NCBI GenBank assembly: GCA_050261915.1
Contig: JBLNDT010000052.1
Location: 40,557-104,556 of the forward strand
Length of the DNA stretch: 64,000 bases
Reading direction: 5' to 3'
Source of the DNA: UBA699 sp050261915
Lineage (GTDB): Bacteria > Bacillota > Clostridia > Clostridiales > Clostridiaceae
Below the pieces are notes generated by a model. It searched no databases. It was not told where the DNA came from and saw nothing but the letters and a program-made list of their open reading frames with translations. Made by a program: the position numbers and the translations under genes. Positions 32,099 through 41,945 of this stretch are shown piece by piece (the first letter of the stretch is position 1; every line of letters starts with the position of its first letter).

Positions 32099-33058
32099 AT
32101 GATAACACACGGAAAAAACATTAAAATTTTCACTGGAAATTCAAATATTCCTTTAGCAAAAGAAATTGCAGATAGATTGGGATTGCCTGTTGGAGATTCA
32201 AATGTAACAACTTTCAGCGATGGAGAAATTTCAGTAAACATTAACGAAACAGTTAGAGGTGTGGATGTATTCGTAATTCAATCTACAAATGCACCAGTAA
32301 ACAGCAACATAATGGAACTTCTAATTATGATAGATGCTTTTAAAAGAGCATCTGCAGGCAGAATAACTGCTGTAATTCCTTATTACGGTTATGCTAGACA
32401 AGACAGAAAAGCTAAAGCAAGAGACCCGATAACTGCAAAATTGGTGGCAGACATATTAACTGCTGCGGGAGCGGACAGAGTTCTTACAATGGACCTGCAT
32501 GCTGCACAGATTCAGGGATATTTTAATATTCCACTTGATCATCTTCTAGGAGCTCCTATTCTGTCAAAGTATTTTATTGAAAAAGGATTTTTGGAATGTG
32601 ATGATGTAGTTGTAGTATCACCTGACCTTGGAAGTGTTACTAGAGCTAGAAAGTTCGCCGATAAGCTTCATGCACCTATAGCAATAATCGATAAAAGAAG
32701 ACCAAAGCCAAATGTGTGCGAGGTTATGAATGTAATTGGAGACATTAAGGACAAAAGAGTTATCCTTATCGATGACTTAATTGACACTGCCGGTACAATA
32801 ACAAATGGTGCAAACGCATTAGTTAAGATGGGAGCCAAGGAGGTTTATGCCTGCTGTACCCATGCTGTACTTTCAGGTCCAGCAATAGAAAGAATAAATG
32901 ATTCAGTAATAAAGGAATTGGTTATGCTTAATACAATCCAGCTTCCTGAAGAAAAAGATATTGATAAGTTTAAAACATTATCAGTAGCACCTGTATTTGC
33001 TGAAGCTATCAGAAGAATTTATGAAGATGTTTCTGTAAGTAAACTCTTTGAAGATTAA
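32099..33058 (+). CDS. prs: Ribose-phosphate pyrophosphokinase
   Basis: Makes PRPP from ribose 5-phosphate and ATP. The signatures are FSDGEISVNI, the flexible-loop YYGYARQDRKAKARDPI, MDLHAAQIQGYF and the PRPP loop LIDDLIDTAGT. 319 residues is the class I length. The ATG follows AAGGAGG. PRPP is the effector of PurR encoded three genes upstream and the substrate of Hpt encoded 20 kb downstream. A terminator closes the glmU-prs operon. Confidence 0.97.
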   Translation: MITHGKNIKIFTGNSNIPLAKEIADRLGLPVGDSNVTTFSDGEISVNINETVRGVDVFVIQSTNAPVNSNIMELLIMIDAFKRASAGRITAVIPYYGYARQDRKAKARDPITAKLVADILTAAGADRVLTMDLHAAQIQGYFNIPLDHLLGAPILSKYFIEKGFLECDDVVVVSPDLGSVTRARKFADKLHAPIAIIDKRRPKPNVCEVMNVIGDIKDKRVILIDDLIDTAGTITNGANALVKMGAKEVYACCTHAVLSGPAIERINDSVIKELVMLNTIQLPEEKDIDKFKTLSVAPVFAEAIRRIYEDVSVSKLFED

Positions 33059-33071
33059 TACATAAATAATT

Positions 33072-33100
33072 AAAGCATGCTCAAACAGGGCATGCTTTTT
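33072..33100 (+). terminator. Terminator of glmU-prs
   Basis: AAAGCATGC and GCATGCTTT form a perfect 9-bp stem with a nine-base loop, then TTTTT. Confidence 0.9.
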
Positions 33101-33157
33101 CAATATAGTAAATTATTTGTAACTTTTTAAATTTTTATATTACTTAAGGCTGTACTT

Positions 33158-33180
33158 ATGGTAAATTAAAATTATACCAT
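33158..33180 (+). promoter_or_regulatory. Inverted repeat before the two-component operon
   Basis: ATGGTA-N11-TACCAT, a perfect 6-bp dyad ending 17 bases before the response-regulator start. It is a possible operator or autoregulatory site. Confidence 0.4.
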
Positions 33181-33197
33181 TTGAAAGGAGAATGAGA

Positions 33198-33884
33198 ATG
33201 GAAGGTAAAATCGGAAAAGTATTGATAGTTGATGATGACGAAAATATAGGGGAAGTCATAAAAATGTACCTGGACAATTCAGGTTATGATACAAAGGTGT
33301 GTTTAAACGGAAAAGCAGCTGAGGAGGCTTTTGTTCAATATAAACCTGATATAGTGCTTCTTGATATAATGCTTCCAGGAATAGACGGTATAGATGTTTT
33401 AAAATGGATAAGGAAACAATCAGAAATACCAGTTATAATGCTTACTGCAAAAGGTGAAACCTTCGATAAGGTCCTTGGACTGGAGCTTGGGGCAGACGAC
33501 TACATGGTTAAACCATTTGAGCCTAAAGAAATGGTAGCCAGGGTAAAGGCTGTTTTAAGAAGATATAATGCAGAAAGCGACAATAAAGAGGTATTGACTT
33601 TTAATGATTTAGTAATAGATATAAATTCATACTCGGTAGTTTATAACAATGAGGAAATAAAAATGCCTCCAAAGGAATTTGAGCTGCTTTATTTTCTTGC
33701 AAACAATAAAAACAGGGTTTTTACAAGAGAGCAGCTTCTTTGTGAAGTTTGGGGCTATGATTATCCTGGAGATTCCAGAACTGTAGACGTACATGTAAAA
33801 CGTCTAAGAGAGAAACTTCAGGGAGGTAAAAACTGGCAGCTTGAAACAGTGTGGGGTGTCGGATATAAATTTGAGGTTAAATAA
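33198..33884 (+). CDS. OmpR-family response regulator
   Basis: A 228-residue response regulator. The receiver domain is residues about 7-120, with acidic pocket VDDDEN, phospho-acceptor in VLLDIMLPG, the switch threonine in MLTAKGE and lysine in YMVKPFEP. The OmpR/PhoB winged helix follows (VLTFNDLVIDI, MPPKEFELLYFL, SRTVDVHVKRLREKL, VWGVGYKFEV). The ATG at 33198 is eight bases after AAGGAG; an ATG six bases earlier sits too close to that site. The sensor kinase starts three bases after its stop, and htrA follows, so a CssRS-like envelope-stress circuit is a reasonable inference. Confidence 0.93.
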   Translation: MEGKIGKVLIVDDDENIGEVIKMYLDNSGYDTKVCLNGKAAEEAFVQYKPDIVLLDIMLPGIDGIDVLKWIRKQSEIPVIMLTAKGETFDKVLGLELGADDYMVKPFEPKEMVARVKAVLRRYNAESDNKEVLTFNDLVIDINSYSVVYNNEEIKMPPKEFELLYFLANNKNRVFTREQLLCEVWGYDYPGDSRTVDVHVKRLREKLQGGKNWQLETVWGVGYKFEVK

Positions 33885-33887
33885 AGG

Positions 33888-35297
33888 ATGAAAAAAGGAT
33901 TATTTTCTAAACTAATAGCTACTTTTACAGTTATAATAACAATAAGTTTTGTTATAGTGGCTGGATTTCTTTCCTTATGGTTTCAAAATTATTATTTCAG
34001 TCAAAGAAATAATCAACTTTATAAAGAATCAAAATATGCAGGTACCATGGCGGTACAATATATGCATGGAAATATAAATTCTGACAAGATGAATGAAACC
34101 CTGAATTACCTATCAAACTATCTATCTGCTGATATTTGGCTTGTTGACAGCTATGGCTATGTATTTGCCGTATCTGGAGATTCAAATAAAAATATTATCG
34201 GCAGACAGATACTCACAAGTGACCTTGAGAAACTTAGAACAGGCCAGGTTATAGAAAAAAGAGGGGTACTCAGCGATTATTTTGAAAATCCAGTACATAC
34301 TCTTGAAATACCAATAAGCTATAATGAAAGCTTTCAGTGTGTAATAGTGATGAACACGCCACTGGCAGAAATCAGAGAGCCATTATGGAAGGTTTATGAG
34401 ATTATTTGGTTGGCTGCAATACTTGCAATAATTATTTCAAGTATAATTATTTATTACTTCTCTCAAAAAATAATAATCAGCCCACTTAAAGAGATAAATT
34501 ATGTTGCTGATAAAATTTCCAAGGGGGAAGTTGAAAAAAGAGTTAATATTACATCTGATGATGAAATAGGTGAACTTGGAAAATCATTCAATTCCATGGC
34601 AGACTCAATAGAAGAAGTGGAGAATAGAAGACGTTTGTTTATTTCTAACGTTTCCCACGAAATAAGGTCTCCTATAACTTCTATAAAAGGATTTATTGGT
34701 GGGATACTAGACGGGGTAATACCAAAGGAGAAGGTTAACTATTACCTTTCTGTTACATATGAGGAAATTCAGAGACTTACAAGGCTTGTAAATGACCTTT
34801 TGGATTTATCTGCCATAGAAGCCGGGCAGTTTAAATTAAGAATAGATGAAGTAGATATAAATGAGCTCATCAGACTTACTGTAATAAAGTTTGATACAAA
34901 GATTATGGAGAAAAAAATCAAAGTAGAGGCCTTGCTCCAGGGTGATAAGCTGATGGTGGCTGGGGATAAGGATAGATTGGTTCAGGTTATGACTAACCTT
35001 ATCGACAATGCTGTAAAGTATGCCCCAGTATCAGGGAACATAAATATAAAAACAATTGCAAAAGGAAATAAGGTTTATGTTTCTGTGTTTAACAACGGAC
35101 CTTTAATTCCTGAAGAAGATATAAAATTCATTTGGGATAGATTTTATAGATCAGATAAGGCCAGATCTTCAAAGGTCAGTACCGGCCTTGGGCTTCCTAT
35201 TGTAAGGAGTATCCTAACCCAGCTTGGAGAAGATATTTGGGTGGAAAATAAGGACTCAAAAGGTGTAATGTTTACTTTTACTTTAAAAATGATTTAA
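33888..35297 (+). CDS. Sensor histidine kinase
   Basis: A 469-residue membrane kinase. Transmembrane helix 1 is about residues 9-31 and helix 2 about 171-192, with an extracytoplasmic sensor of about 140 residues between them. HAMP follows (193-245, including ITSDDEIGELGKSFN), then HisKA with His257 in VSHEIRSPITS, and the ATPase domain with N box NLIDNAVKYA and G boxes (STGLGLPIV). The signal is unknown; adjacency to an HtrA-type protease suggests misfolded-protein or envelope stress. The ATG follows GAGGTT, three bases after the regulator stop. Confidence 0.93.
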   Translation: MKKGLFSKLIATFTVIITISFVIVAGFLSLWFQNYYFSQRNNQLYKESKYAGTMAVQYMHGNINSDKMNETLNYLSNYLSADIWLVDSYGYVFAVSGDSNKNIIGRQILTSDLEKLRTGQVIEKRGVLSDYFENPVHTLEIPISYNESFQCVIVMNTPLAEIREPLWKVYEIIWLAAILAIIISSIIIYYFSQKIIISPLKEINYVADKISKGEVEKRVNITSDDEIGELGKSFNSMADSIEEVENRRRLFISNVSHEIRSPITSIKGFIGGILDGVIPKEKVNYYLSVTYEEIQRLTRLVNDLLDLSAIEAGQFKLRIDEVDINELIRLTVIKFDTKIMEKKIKVEALLQGDKLMVAGDKDRLVQVMTNLIDNAVKYAPVSGNINIKTIAKGNKVYVSVFNNGPLIPEEDIKFIWDRFYRSDKARSSKVSTGLGLPIVRSILTQLGEDIWVENKDSKGVMFTFTLKMI

Positions 35298-35304
35298 AGA
35301 TTGA

Positions 35305-35321
35305 TTACACTTTGTTCACAC
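35305..35321 (+). promoter_or_regulatory. Possible response-regulator direct repeat before htrA
   Basis: TTACAC and TTCACAC occur with a 10-base offset about 60 bases before the htrA ATG, and TATAAT lies at 35341-35346. OmpR-family regulators bind direct repeats with about one helical turn spacing. Inference only. Confidence 0.35.
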
Positions 35322-35378
35322 TTAATTAAAAACCATGATTTATAATTAGTTTAGTTTATAGGATTAGAGGTGTAAGCC

Positions 35379-36572
35379 ATGGATGATAAAAAATATGATG
35401 AAGTAAAAGATGTTAACTGGGTAAGGGTTGAAGAAAACGAAGCTCCACCTGGGGCAATTAAATTTAAATGTAATAATAAAAGAAAAAACTGCTCCAATGC
35501 TATAAAGGTTTTGGCATTTATTTTAATCGCTTCTGCCAGCGGAGGAATCACTGGAGGCTATGTAGCAAGGGAAATTGGATCTAAAACGTATAATTACAGC
35601 AGTACAGGAGTCAGCCAGACCGCAACTACTTCAGGTACATCAAGCCAAAATAACCAAAGTACATCTAAAAATGCCATTACAAAGGTTGCTGCAACGGTAG
35701 GACCTGCAGTAGTTGGAATAGAAAGTACTTATGCAAATTCAAGATTAAGCAGTGATGAATCTACAGGCTCAGGAATTATTATTGATTCAAATGGGTATAT
35801 AGTTACAAATAACCATGTTATTTCAGGAGCAACTAAGATAACAGTAAAGCTGTCCAGCGGAAAGACTCTTGATGCAAAGCTTGTGGGAGCGGATTCAAGG
35901 TCAGATCTAGCAGTTATTAAAGTTGAAGCAACAAATCTTCCTACTGCAAAACTTGGGGATTCCTCAAAGGTTCAAGTTGGAGATGTTGCTATAGCTATAG
36001 GAAGTCCCCTTGGAGATGAATTTTCAGGATCAGTTACTGCCGGTATAATCAGTGCCTTGAACAGACAAATCCAATATGAAGGTGCAATTTATAATGTTCT
36101 TCAGACCGATGCAGCTATTAACCCTGGAAACAGCGGTGGAGCTCTTTGCAATGAAGCTGGGGAAGTAATAGGAATTAACAGTTTAAAAATAGGTGCTGCA
36201 CAAAATGCAGAAGGGATGGGTTTTGCTATATCAATAAATGAAGCAAAATCAATAATACAGTCATTGATGAGCAGTGGTAAGGTTTCAAGGGCTTATCTCG
36301 GAATATATGGTGCAACTGCAATAGCAGGTACAAACAGCGTTCAGGGCGTATATGTAAAAGAAGTGGTTGCAGGCAGTGGTGCAGATAAAGCGGGTATAAA
36401 ACCTACAGATATTATTACAGAACTTGACGACACAAAAGTTACCACATTTGAAAATTTATCTGCCATATTAGATAAACATAAGGTTGGAGATACATTAAAC
36501 TGCATTATATGGAGAAATGGCAAAACAGTTTCATTAAAGATCAACCTTACTGAAATGCCAAACAATCAATAA
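35379..36572 (+). CDS. htrA: HtrA/DegP-family trypsin-like serine protease with PDZ domain
   Basis: A 397-residue membrane-anchored protease. A cytoplasmic N-terminus of about 35 residues is followed by one membrane helix (AIKVLAFILIASASGGITGG), then a Ser/Thr/Gln linker. The S1C domain has the catalytic His in IVTNNHVI, Asp in SRSDLAVIKV and Ser in PGNSGGAL. A PDZ domain closes the protein (VQGVYVKEVVAGSGADKAG, IKPTDIITELD). The active site is outside the cell membrane, where it degrades or refolds damaged proteins. The ATG follows AGAGGTG. It lies 80 bases after the kinase and is probably its regulon target. Confidence 0.93.
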   Translation: MDDKKYDEVKDVNWVRVEENEAPPGAIKFKCNNKRKNCSNAIKVLAFILIASASGGITGGYVAREIGSKTYNYSSTGVSQTATTSGTSSQNNQSTSKNAITKVAATVGPAVVGIESTYANSRLSSDESTGSGIIIDSNGYIVTNNHVISGATKITVKLSSGKTLDAKLVGADSRSDLAVIKVEATNLPTAKLGDSSKVQVGDVAIAIGSPLGDEFSGSVTAGIISALNRQIQYEGAIYNVLQTDAAINPGNSGGALCNEAGEVIGINSLKIGAAQNAEGMGFAISINEAKSIIQSLMSSGKVSRAYLGIYGATAIAGTNSVQGVYVKEVVAGSGADKAGIKPTDIITELDDTKVTTFENLSAILDKHKVGDTLNCIIWRNGKTVSLKINLTEMPNNQ

Positions 36573-36591
36573 AGAGGCCCAGGGCCTCTTT
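36571..36591 (+). terminator. Terminator of htrA
   Basis: AAAGAGGCC and GGCCTCTTT make a perfect 9-bp stem with a three-base loop, followed by ATTATCTTT. Confidence 0.85.
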
Positions 36592-36658
36592 ATTATCTTT
36601 ATGTTTTAGTATATTATATAAAGGTAACAATATTTGAGGTTGAGTGGAGAGTGTAAAT

Positions 36659-37222
36659 ATGTATTTGATAGCAGGCCTTGGAAACCCAGGGAAGCAATAT
36701 GAACATACAAGACATAATGTGGGTTTTGATACAATAGATATAATAAGCAGAGAGTATAATATACCATTAAACAGGGAAAAATTTAAAGGCATATATGGGG
36801 AAGGAACAATAGCAGATGATAAGGTTATACTTCTTAAACCTAAAACCTTCATGAATTTAAGTGGAGAGTCAATAAGTGAAGTTTCAAATTTTTATAAAAT
36901 TGAAAGTGAAAATATTATAGTTATATATGATGACATAAGCCTTCATACTGGACGAATGAGGATAAGGCCCCAGGGAAGCGCAGGGGGTCATAATGGTATC
37001 AAAAGTATAATTTCATGTTTATCTACAGAAAAATTTCCAAGGATAAAAATAGGAGTTGGTCATCCTGAATATGATTTAATACCCTTTGTTTTGGGAAGGT
37101 TTTCAAAGGAAGACAGGGCTTTAGTTGAAGAAGTGATGAAAGCCGCGGCTTTGTCCGTAGAAGAAATAATTAAAAATGGTGTACCGGAAGCAATGAATAA
37201 ATATAACAGTTTTAAAGTTTAA
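36659..37222 (+). CDS. pth: Peptidyl-tRNA hydrolase
   Basis: Releases peptides from peptidyl-tRNA that drops off ribosomes. A 187-residue protein with MYLIAGLGNPG, the catalytic histidine in HTRHNVGF, the aspartate in IYDDISL and the GSAGGHNGIKS loop. The ATG at 36659 is the family start; a GTG 15 bases earlier is possible. In B. subtilis (as spoVC) it also precedes mfd. Only 23 bases separate it from mfd, so the two are co-transcribed. Confidence 0.95.
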   Translation: MYLIAGLGNPGKQYEHTRHNVGFDTIDIISREYNIPLNREKFKGIYGEGTIADDKVILLKPKTFMNLSGESISEVSNFYKIESENIIVIYDDISLHTGRMRIRPQGSAGGHNGIKSIISCLSTEKFPRIKIGVGHPEYDLIPFVLGRFSKEDRALVEEVMKAAALSVEEIIKNGVPEAMNKYNSFKV

Positions 37223-37245
37223 CAGATTATTTTAGGGTGGTAAAT

Positions 37246-40200
37246 ATGAGACTTGATGGACTTATGAATTCCTTGAAAAACAGTCGGGAATTCAAGGATA
37301 TTATTAGAAATATTGATAATAAAAGAACCCCAATTGGAATATATGGGCTTTCGGAGTCCGCCAGGAGTTTTTTGATAAGTGGCTTGTATGAAGAAACAGA
37401 CAAGCCTATTGTAGTTTTTACACATAGTGATGTGGAGGCCAGAAACATTTATGAAGACTTGTCCTTATACGTGAATTTTGTATATTTCCTTCCTTCACGA
37501 GAAATGGTCTTTTACAATATTGATGCAATTTCAGGAGATTTGAGATGGGAAAGACTAAAGGTAATAAGGGAATTGCTTAATCCAGGGAAAAAGATAATTG
37601 TTACCTCGGTGGAAGCATTAGCTTCAGCCTATATTCCATATAATCTCTATAAAGAGTATACATTTTCAGTATCTGTTGGTGATATTAAAGACTTTGATGA
37701 TTTGAATATTAAACTTATACAAAGTGGATATCAACGGGTTGACTTAGTAGAAGGAAGAGGTGAATTTTCTATCAGAGGAGGAATTCTTGATATATTCCCT
37801 CCAAGTTCCCCAGATCCATACAGAATAGAACTTTTTGGTGACGAGGTAGATTCAATAAGAAGCTTTAATACAGAATCACAAAGAAGTATAGAAAAGGTAA
37901 AGAATATAGAAATTTTTCCTGCTAAGGAACTTATAATTAAAAAAGAAAATATGGAGTATGCTTACAGCAATATGGAGAAAGATCTTAACAGCATGCTTCA
38001 AAAGTTTAAAAAAGCAAAAAACATGGAAGCGCATGATAAGATAAAGGAAATTACCTATAGCAATCTGGAATCCTTAAAGGAAAACTGGAATTTTGAAACT
38101 ATGGAAAGCTATATCCCATACTTCTATAGTTCTCCTTCCTCATTTTTTGACTACATTGAGGATTATACTGTTGTATTTGATGATGTTAATAGATGCAGCG
38201 GCAAAATAGACAGTATTTACTTTGAATTTGAAGAAAATTACAAAAGCTATTTAGGGAGGGGGAGCATTCTTCCGCTTCAAAGTGAATTGCTTATTGAAAA
38301 AAGCCTGGTTTTCCAGAGCTTTGACCAAAGACCGGTTATTACACTTGAGTCTATTGCAAAGTCGGCAAAGCTGATTCCTCCAAAATCCATAGTAAATTTT
38401 TCTGAGATTACATTGCACAACTACCATGGAAAGCTTGAGCTTTTAATAGAGGATATAAAAGAAAAGAAGTCAAAAGGGTTTAAAATTGTTATATTATCCG
38501 GTACCAGACCTAGAGGTGAAAGACTGGTAACCAATCTTCGTGAGCATGGAATAGAAAGCGCCTACAAGGATATTTTCAATGAAATTCATCCTGGGGAGGT
38601 AATTGTGACCTTTGGAAGTCAGATTAAAGGCTTTGAATTCCCTGAATTAAGGCTATGTGTAGTTTCAGAAAAAGAGGTATTTGGTGCTGCCAAGAAAAAA
38701 GGCACCAAGCCTGTTAAAAAAGGTGCTGGAAAAATAAAAAGCTTTACTGAATTAAAGCCAGGAGACTACGTAGTACATTTAAACCACGGAATAGGTGTTT
38801 ATAGAGGCATAAAGCAACTGGAGCTTCAGGGGTTTAAGAAAGACTACCTCGAGCTTACCTACGATGGAAACGATAAACTATATGTTCCTGTAGAACAGTT
38901 GGATATGGTACAAAAGTATATAGGCAGCGAAGGAAAATCTCCTAAAATTAACAAACTTGGCAGTGTGGAATGGTCAAAAGCAAAACGTAAGGCGAAAAAA
39001 TCCATTGAGGAAATTGCAGAGGACCTGGTTAAACTATATGCGGTAAGGTCCACATTAAAGGGTCATAGGTATTCAAAAGACACTGTCTGGCAGAAACAGT
39101 TCGAGGATGAGTTCCCTTATGAAGAAACTGAAGATCAGGCAGCAGCCATTGAAGATATAAAGAAAGATATGGAAGCCGAAAAGGTTATGGACAGACTCCT
39201 TTGCGGTGATGTAGGATACGGAAAAACTGAAGTGGCAGTAAGAGCAGCTTTCAAGGCGGTAATGGACAGCAAACAGGTGGCTTTTCTTGTGCCAACCACA
39301 ATACTTGCACAACAGCACTACAACAATTTTATACAGAGATTTTCTGATTTTCCGGTAAATATAGATATTTTAAGCAGGTTTAGAACTCCAGCGCAGCATA
39401 AGGAAACTTTAAAAGCGGTAAAAAAAGGAGATGTGGATATACTAATAGGTACCCACAGAATTTTACAGAAGGATGTTATATTTAAAGACCTTGGACTTTT
39501 GATTATTGATGAGGAACAGAGATTTGGGGTTGCACACAAGGAAAAGATCAAAAATTTGAAAAAAAATATTGATGTACTAACATTAAGTGCAACACCTATC
39601 CCTAGAACTCTCCATATGTCCCTTGTTGGGGTTAGGGACATTAGTGTAATAGAAACCCCTCCAAAGGAAAGGCATCCTGTGCAGACCTATGTGGTGGAAT
39701 ATAATGACCAGCTTATAAGGGATGCAATTTTAAGGGAACTAAACAGGGGTGGACAGATATATTTTGTACACAATAGAGTAGAAAATATAATGGAAGTCTC
39801 CAATTATTTGGCAAAACTTGTTCCGGAGGCAAGGGTAGCAGTAGCTCATGGACAGATGAAGGAAAGAGAGCTTGAAAATGTAATCGTTGATTTTATGAAA
39901 AATGAATATGATGTACTTGTTTCAACAACAATAATAGAAACGGGTATGGATATTCAAAATGTGAATACCATGGTTATAAATGATGCTGACAAAATGGGTT
40001 TATCTCAATTATATCAGCTCCGTGGAAGGGTAGGCAGAACCAACAGAATCGCATATTGCTACTTGACCTATCGAAAAGACAAGATATTAACAGAGGTAGC
40101 AGAAAAGAGACTTAAGGCAATAAAGGACTTCACAGAGCTTGGCTCAGGGTTTAAAATAGCCCTTAAGGACCTTGAAATAAGAGGAGCAGGAAATATGATG

Positions 40201-40755
40201 GGGTCTTCACAGCATGGCCATATGGCAGCAATAGGATATGATCTCTACTGCAGAATGCTGGAGGATACTATTAGACTGGTTAAGGGCGAAATTGACAAGG
40301 AACCTGTGGAAACCACAGTGGAATTAAAAATTGATGCATTTATTCCAGATAATTATATCGAAGATGAAGTTCAAAAAATTGAAGTTTACAAGAAGATAGC
40401 ATCTATTAACTCCCTTGAAGACGTCATGGATGCCATGGAGGAACTGGAGGACAGGTTCTCAGATGTACCGGCCTCTGTAATAAACTTAATGGATATAGCT
40501 TATATCAGAAGTCTTGCTAAGACCCTTGGAATAGAGGAAATAAAGGACGCCAAGGAGGAAGTGCTTCTAATATTTGAAGGGCGTTCCAGAGTTGATGAAG
40601 CAATAATAAAGGGTATTTTAAAGTCATACAGTAAACAAGTTGTGTTTAAAATGGGAGATAAACCTGCTGTGGCTTGCAGGATGTCCAATATTAAAAGGGA
40701 AAATCTGATAGGATTTTTAAAAGAACTTCTTCAGTTTATGATAAAAACAAGATAA
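37246..40755 (+). CDS. mfd: Transcription-repair coupling factor
   Basis: A 1169-residue ATP-dependent translocase that removes stalled RNA polymerase and recruits UvrA. The UvrB-like N-terminal module (residues about 20-350, YFLPSREMVFYN; REGRGEFSIRGGILDIFPP-type segment) is followed by an RNA-polymerase-interacting CarD-like domain (GDYVVHLNHGIGVYRGIKQL) and a RecG-like helicase with GDVGYGKTEVA, DEEQRFGV and QLRGRVGRTNR. The C-terminal TRCF domain is present. The ATG at 37246 follows AGGGTGG. Full-length and intact. Confidence 0.97.
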   Translation: MRLDGLMNSLKNSREFKDIIRNIDNKRTPIGIYGLSESARSFLISGLYEETDKPIVVFTHSDVEARNIYEDLSLYVNFVYFLPSREMVFYNIDAISGDLRWERLKVIRELLNPGKKIIVTSVEALASAYIPYNLYKEYTFSVSVGDIKDFDDLNIKLIQSGYQRVDLVEGRGEFSIRGGILDIFPPSSPDPYRIELFGDEVDSIRSFNTESQRSIEKVKNIEIFPAKELIIKKENMEYAYSNMEKDLNSMLQKFKKAKNMEAHDKIKEITYSNLESLKENWNFETMESYIPYFYSSPSSFFDYIEDYTVVFDDVNRCSGKIDSIYFEFEENYKSYLGRGSILPLQSELLIEKSLVFQSFDQRPVITLESIAKSAKLIPPKSIVNFSEITLHNYHGKLELLIEDIKEKKSKGFKIVILSGTRPRGERLVTNLREHGIESAYKDIFNEIHPGEVIVTFGSQIKGFEFPELRLCVVSEKEVFGAAKKKGTKPVKKGAGKIKSFTELKPGDYVVHLNHGIGVYRGIKQLELQGFKKDYLELTYDGNDKLYVPVEQLDMVQKYIGSEGKSPKINKLGSVEWSKAKRKAKKSIEEIAEDLVKLYAVRSTLKGHRYSKDTVWQKQFEDEFPYEETEDQAAAIEDIKKDMEAEKVMDRLLCGDVGYGKTEVAVRAAFKAVMDSKQVAFLVPTTILAQQHYNNFIQRFSDFPVNIDILSRFRTPAQHKETLKAVKKGDVDILIGTHRILQKDVIFKDLGLLIIDEEQRFGVAHKEKIKNLKKNIDVLTLSATPIPRTLHMSLVGVRDISVIETPPKERHPVQTYVVEYNDQLIRDAILRELNRGGQIYFVHNRVENIMEVSNYLAKLVPEARVAVAHGQMKERELENVIVDFMKNEYDVLVSTTIIETGMDIQNVNTMVINDADKMGLSQLYQLRGRVGRTNRIAYCYLTYRKDKILTEVAEKRLKAIKDFTELGSGFKIALKDLEIRGAGNMMGSSQHGHMAAIGYDLYCRMLEDTIRLVKGEIDKEPVETTVELKIDAFIPDNYIEDEVQKIEVYKKIASINSLEDVMDAMEELEDRFSDVPASVINLMDIAYIRSLAKTLGIEEIKDAKEEVLLIFEGRSRVDEAIIKGILKSYSKQVVFKMGDKPAVACRMSNIKRENLIGFLKELLQFMIKTR

Positions 40756-40780
40756 AGTGTGTCTAAAATAATTGACACTT
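40755..40780 (+). terminator. Weak hairpin after mfd
   Basis: AAGTGT and ACACTT with TCTAAA-type loop sequence pair just after the mfd stop codon. There is no T run, so this may be a processing hairpin. Confidence 0.35.
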
Positions 40781-40810
40781 ATATAAAAAACAAAGAGTGG
40801 GGGAATAATT

Positions 40811-41818
40811 TTGAAAAATATAAAAAAACTTATGAGTATTGCCTTGGTATCTGCATTTGTACTTGGAGCTTCCGGTTGCAATATGATTGAAAAAACACCA
40901 GAGGCTATAGCAAAGAGCAGTGTGGCAAAAGTTAATGATGAGGTAATTACAAGAGGGGAATTAGACAAAAGCCCGTCAATGCTCCAGTTAAAAGCTCAAT
41001 ATGAGTCCCAGTATGGAGCTGACTACACTAAAAATACTGAGGCTATGGGTCAGTTTAATACTCAGAAGAAAAGTATTCTAGACCAGATGGTAACTGAAAA
41101 GCTAATTTTACAAAAAGCCAAGGAATTAAATGTGGGTCAGGATGACAAGGCAATAAGTACTGAGGTGGATGCTAAAATTGCAGATGTAAAGAAAAATTAT
41201 AAAACTGATGATGAATTTAATACTGCATTAAAATCTTCAGGTTTTGATGAAACATCATTAAAAGCTTATTTTAAAGACCAGCTGGTAATCCAAAAGGTTA
41301 TAGATGATATCACTAAGGATGTAACCGTAAAAGACAGCGATATACAGGCTTACTATACAGCAAATCAAAATAAGTATACCGAAAAACCTGACAGAATAAA
41401 TACAGCTCATATTCTTGTAAAAACTAAGGACGAAGCAGATAAGGTAAAGGCTAGAATTGCAGCAGGGGAAGATTTTGGAACTCTTGCAAAAGAACTATCC
41501 CTAGACCCGGGTACAAAGGATAAAGGTGGAGAGCTTGGTTTTGTAAATTATGTGGATTCAGGTCTTGAAGAAAATTATATAAATGCTGCATTGAAATTAA
41601 AGGTTGGAGAAATATCCGAACCAGTGCAGACCTCTTATGGATATCATGTAATAAAATGTATTGCAAAAGAAGAATATCCGCTAAAGAGCTTTGACTCAGT
41701 TAAAGATGAAATAAAATCAACCTTGCTTCAGCAGGCAAAAAATACTGCAACTTCAAATAAAATTGCAGAGTGGAAAAAAGCTGCAAAAATAAAAACTTAT
41801 GAGAGCAATCTTTATTAA
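40811..41818 (+). CDS. prsA: Foldase lipoprotein PrsA (parvulin-type peptidyl-prolyl isomerase)
   Basis: A 335-residue lipoprotein that folds secreted proteins outside the membrane. A lipoprotein signal (KNIKKLMSIALVSAFVLGAS then GC) gives Cys23 as lipidated residue. A SurA-like N-terminal chaperone part surrounds a parvulin domain at about 190-285 (INTAHILVKTKDEADKVKAR, LSLDPGTKDKGGELGFV, TSYGYHVIKC). The TTG start follows GGGGG. prsA between mfd and spoVT is not part of the Bacillus order and looks like a clostridial insertion. Confidence 0.94.
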   Translation: MKNIKKLMSIALVSAFVLGASGCNMIEKTPEAIAKSSVAKVNDEVITRGELDKSPSMLQLKAQYESQYGADYTKNTEAMGQFNTQKKSILDQMVTEKLILQKAKELNVGQDDKAISTEVDAKIADVKKNYKTDDEFNTALKSSGFDETSLKAYFKDQLVIQKVIDDITKDVTVKDSDIQAYYTANQNKYTEKPDRINTAHILVKTKDEADKVKARIAAGEDFGTLAKELSLDPGTKDKGGELGFVNYVDSGLEENYINAALKLKVGEISEPVQTSYGYHVIKCIAKEEYPLKSFDSVKDEIKSTLLQQAKNTATSNKIAEWKKAAKIKTYESNLY

Positions 41819-41842
41819 AAGTCCCTTTGGGACTTTTTTTTT
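41817..41842 (+). terminator. Terminator of prsA
   Basis: AAAAGTCCC and GGGACTTTT form a 9-bp stem with a three-base loop, followed by a run of T. Confidence 0.9.
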
Positions 41843-41945
41843 ACGCATAAATGAAATTAAAATAGCAATTGTGTATAAAATTTCATATTTAGAAAAATAA
41901 TATTAGTACCATTTAATAAATAAATTTTGAGGAGGTAACATACTT

